In this document: positions 6,176 to 7,858 of the stretch, one piece after another | Numbering within the stretch: position 1 is the stretch's first letter | Layout: every line of letters starts with the position of its first letter | Assembly (NCBI GenBank): GCA_002401495.1 | Contig: NVTG01000057.1 | Coordinates: 1 to 7,858 of the forward strand | Length of the DNA stretch: 7,858 bases | Direction of reading: 5' to 3' | Source: Candidatus Kaiserbacteria bacterium | Lineage (GTDB): Bacteria; Patescibacteria; Paceibacteria; UBA9973; UBA2100 | Position numbers and translations under genes: made by a program | The notes under the pieces: model-generated | Seen by the model: only the letters and a program-made list of their open reading frames with translations | What the model was told of the DNA's origin: nothing | Database searches by the model: none

Positions 6176-7125
6176 GTCGACAGGTTAAATTTCGATACAT
6201 TTTCGCTGAAATTTTTATTCATATACTCAGGAAGTAAAAAAGAACTTAAGTGTATTCTTTTGTTGTAATACTTAAGGCCGCATTTAATTTTATTGTATGC
6301 CTCTAAGTTGAATTCGCTAAAAGCATGACCATTTTTACTTGCATAAACAAAGGAGCCTACGCCACCAAGGTAAGAGATGTTTGAGAAAAGAAATGGATGA
6401 ACCCAGCTAAATTGTTGTTGCAACAAATATAGGTGCTCTTTTAAGTTGTCTGCCTCATAAAAAGGCGAATCGGTTTGTAAGATAAAAATTCCACCCAAAC
6501 TAAGGCGGCAATGCGCATCGGAAATAAAGTCTTTGGTGTAGAGAGATTTTGAAGGACTGTCTGGCTCCGAAGAATCAATCAAAATAATGTCGAAATTTTC
6601 TTTCGTTTCTTTCAAAAACCTTGCTCCATCGTCGATGACGATTTGAACGCGAGAGTCTTCAAAGGCATTATCCTCAATTCGCAAGTATTTTTTACAAGAC
6701 TCAATTACCGTTTCGTCAATTTCGACCAAAACGACCTGTTCAACGAAAGAGTGTTTTAGTACTTCTCGGAGCGTTCCGCCGTCACCGCCACCGACAATTA
6801 GCACCCTTTTAGGACTCGAGTGACTCAGAAGTGGTACATGACAAATCATCTCATGATAAATATATTCGTCTCGCTGACAAACCATAACCGTTCCGTCCAG
6901 CAAGAGCATACGCCCATGCGATGCAGTTTCGACAATATCAATATTTTGAAACCGAGTCCGTTGAGAAAATAGGTAGCGGTCGACGAGAAAGCGTTGGCTG
7001 CACTTTGCATCCTCGTTGACATCTTCAACCCAAAGGTTCAACCTGCAAGGGTGAACCTGAGTATGAGACCACAATTCCGATGGAACTTCTGGAGAAATCA
7101 CTTTAATGTTCACCTCTCTCGACAT
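6160..7125 (-). CDS. Spermidine-synthase-like aminopropyltransferase
   Basis: 321 residues, first gene of the leftward operon, close to the usual SpeE length (~285-310). The N-terminal beta domain reads GRMLLLDGTVMVCQRDEYIYHEM, matching the SpeE hallmark. Next come the Rossmann motif VLIVGGGDGG (about 108-117), VEIDE with the nucleotide-binding E135, DDGARF (165-170), DSSEP (184-188), and near the end LKYYN, IH and F.LPEYM as in SpeE. SpeE transfers the aminopropyl group of decarboxylated S-adenosylmethionine to putrescine. Here the usual DSTDPxGPA loop is DSSEPDSPS: D184, matching the catalytic aspartate, is kept, but the second aspartate, which contacts the amine in known enzymes, is E187. 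The acceptor may therefore differ. ATG 7125 gives the full N-terminus. GTG 7101 is a serious alternative, with GAGGTGA eight bases upstream. An open frame back to 7299 exists but is not SpeE-like. It overlaps the divergent PP-loop gene. Confidence 0.88.
   Translation of the reverse strand: MSREVNIKVISPEVPSELWSHTQVHPCRLNLWVEDVNEDAKCSQRFLVDRYLFSQRTRFQNIDIVETASHGRMLLLDGTVMVCQRDEYIYHEMICHVPLLSHSSPKRVLIVGGGDGGTLREVLKHSFVEQVVLVEIDETVIESCKKYLRIEDNAFEDSRVQIVIDDGARFLKETKENFDIILIDSSEPDSPSKSLYTKDFISDAHCRLSLGGIFILQTDSPFYEADNLKEHLYLLQQQFSWVHPFLFSNISYLGGVGSFVYASKNGHAFSEFNLEAYNKIKCGLKYYNKRIHLSSFLLPEYMNKNFSENVSKFNLSTWGEI
7034..7058. repeat. Perfect 7-base inverted repeat before PP-loop copy B
   Basis: AGGTTCA (7034-7040) and TGAACCT (7052-7058) are exact reverse complements separated by 11 bases, their centres 18 bases apart. 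It lies five bases before ATG 7063, inside the first codons of the opposite aminopropyltransferase gene, and 12 bases downstream of a consensus -35 hexamer TTGACA (7016-7021). It could be an operator, or a hairpin that hides the AAGGGTGA ribosome site, whose last bases fall in the right arm. A 7-base pair of arms can also arise by chance. Confidence 0.4.
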
Positions 7126-7845
7126 AACTATACTCAAAAAAATCATTATAAATTTGGATGTAATCGTCAATGGTTTCATCCACGAAAAGGCATTGAGCAG
7201 AGCTGGGATATCGAATATGGCGAATGTCGGCGACCAGTTCGCAGTTGGGGCGAGGAGTGCATTGAAGCGGCACGGCAAATTGGCAAAACGAGCCGGCAAG
7301 AGATTTGGCTGCTGTTTTCTGGCGGAGTTGATAGCGAGGTCATGGTACGGGCCTTTTTGGCAGCAAAGGTTCCATTTCGAGTTGCGATCTTTGCGTACCC
7401 TGACGGTCTCAATTCACACGATATAAGATATGCCATTGAAGTGTGTCGAGAACTCAACATTGACTTTACACCCATTGCCTTCGACCCGAGAGTTTTCTGG
7501 CGCGAGAAAGGACTGGAATACGCAAGAAAATCTCAATGCAGATCTCCTCAATTGCTCGCGATTATGCGCATGGCCGAACAGCTCCCGGGCATTCCGGTCA
7601 TAGGAAGCGGTGATACTTGGGTCGAAAAAGAATCGAAATATGATGATGGAGTGTACGAATGGTATCTCTGGGAAGATGAGAAAACGACGAGTCTTTATCG
7701 ATTTTTTATACACGAGAGGCGGCGCGCCTACCCCGGTTTTTTTCAGTATACCCCCGAATTAATTCTTTCGTACCTGAAGGATCCATTTGTTTGCGATGGT
7801 CCTGTGTTATTCGCGGAGGATGTATGTACGGGCCGAGTTGAATGA
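7063..7845 (+). CDS. PP-loop ATP-pyrophosphatase-fold protein, copy B (short or frameshifted C-terminus)
   Basis: 260 residues, paralogous to copy A (5183-6175). Shared features in the same order are YKFG..(x)..WF, WLLFSGGVDSE (PP-loop), GLNSHD, QCRSPQ, FFQY and LILSYLKD. By the fold it should use ATP to adenylate a substrate. ATG 7063 is the only ATG before the conserved part; AAGGGTGA eight bases upstream is a fair ribosome site, and a TTG at 6994 would lie deeper in the opposite gene. After SYLKDPFV the similarity to copy A stops, and the protein ends 17 residues later at TGA 7843-7845, where copy A has about 110 more residues. A neighbouring frame stays open from that point to the window edge, so a frameshift, a true truncation or a split gene are all possible. 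An ATG at 7842 overlaps the stop (ATGA) and could begin a next gene. It is the first visible gene of a rightward unit. Confidence 0.8.
   Translation: MRPQFRWNFWRNHFNVHLSRHNYTQKNHYKFGCNRQWFHPRKGIEQSWDIEYGECRRPVRSWGEECIEAARQIGKTSRQEIWLLFSGGVDSEVMVRAFLAAKVPFRVAIFAYPDGLNSHDIRYAIEVCRELNIDFTPIAFDPRVFWREKGLEYARKSQCRSPQLLAIMRMAEQLPGIPVIGSGDTWVEKESKYDDGVYEWYLWEDEKTTSLYRFFIHERRRAYPGFFQYTPELILSYLKDPFVCDGPVLFAEDVCTGRVE
7145..7170 (-). promoter_or_regulatory. Candidate promoter of the leftward operon
   Basis: Read on the minus strand, TTGACG (7165-7170) and a perfect TATAAT (7145-7150) stand 20-26 bases before ATG 7125. The spacer is 14 bases, shorter than the usual 16-18, which weakens the call. A transcript would begin near 7138, leaving about a dozen bases before ATG 7125, or about 37 before GTG 7101, whose Shine-Dalgarno would then fit. 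The promoter lies inside the coding region of the opposite PP-loop gene. Confidence 0.42.
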
Positions 7846-7858
7846 AACGCTTGGGGCA

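Noticed and set aside
7126..7299. 58-residue N-terminal extension of the aminopropyltransferase
   Set aside because: It runs antisense through conserved PP-loop coding, does not resemble SpeE, and a candidate promoter sits inside it.
7106..7426. 106-residue rightward open frame
   Set aside because: It overlaps PP-loop copy B in another frame, and copy B has clear motifs; this one has none.

Overview
The window looks like chromosomal DNA of a Gram-negative bacterium, probably a proteobacterium, with moderately low GC. This rests on a DUF445-type membrane protein tail, a large hybrid sensor kinase and Shine-Dalgarno sequences of ordinary bacterial type. I cannot name a genus. There are nine supportable protein genes and no rRNA, tRNA, CRISPR array, transposase or insertion-sequence end that I can see.

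Left part (1-3064). The window opens inside a gene, because the reading frame is open from base 1. What remains is the C-terminal end, with its last membrane helix, of what I take to be a DUF445-family protein. Its stop overlaps, tail to tail, the end of a 796-residue soluble hybrid histidine kinase read leftward. The kinase has the order REC, HisKA, HATPase, REC, REC, REC, and every phosphotransfer residue is present. The kinase start is weak: a GTG directly after an in-frame stop, with no nearby Shine-Dalgarno. A 68-residue zinc-ribbon protein is read rightward from the far side of a ~200-base AT-rich intergenic region.

Right part (3042-7845). This is the interesting region. Five leftward genes are packed with overlaps or gaps of 1-9 bases, so they are very probably one operon. 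In transcription order they are a spermidine-synthase-like aminopropyltransferase, a PP-loop ATP-pyrophosphatase-fold protein, a two-part GNAT acetyltransferase, a minimal short-chain dehydrogenase, and an Asp/Asn beta-hydroxylase-type Fe(II)/2-oxoglutarate oxygenase. A second, clearly paralogous PP-loop gene lies on the opposite strand, head to head with the aminopropyltransferase gene. The two coding regions appear to overlap at their 5' ends, so the promoters must lie inside each other's coding sequence.

Taken together the right part reads as a small biosynthetic or modification cassette: alkyl transfer, ATP-dependent activation, acetylation, oxidation or reduction, and hydroxylation. The product is unknown to me. 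A polyamine-like or amino-acid-derived small molecule is the simplest guess, but that is inference. The sensor kinase next door may be unrelated, since nothing in the sequence ties it to the cassette.
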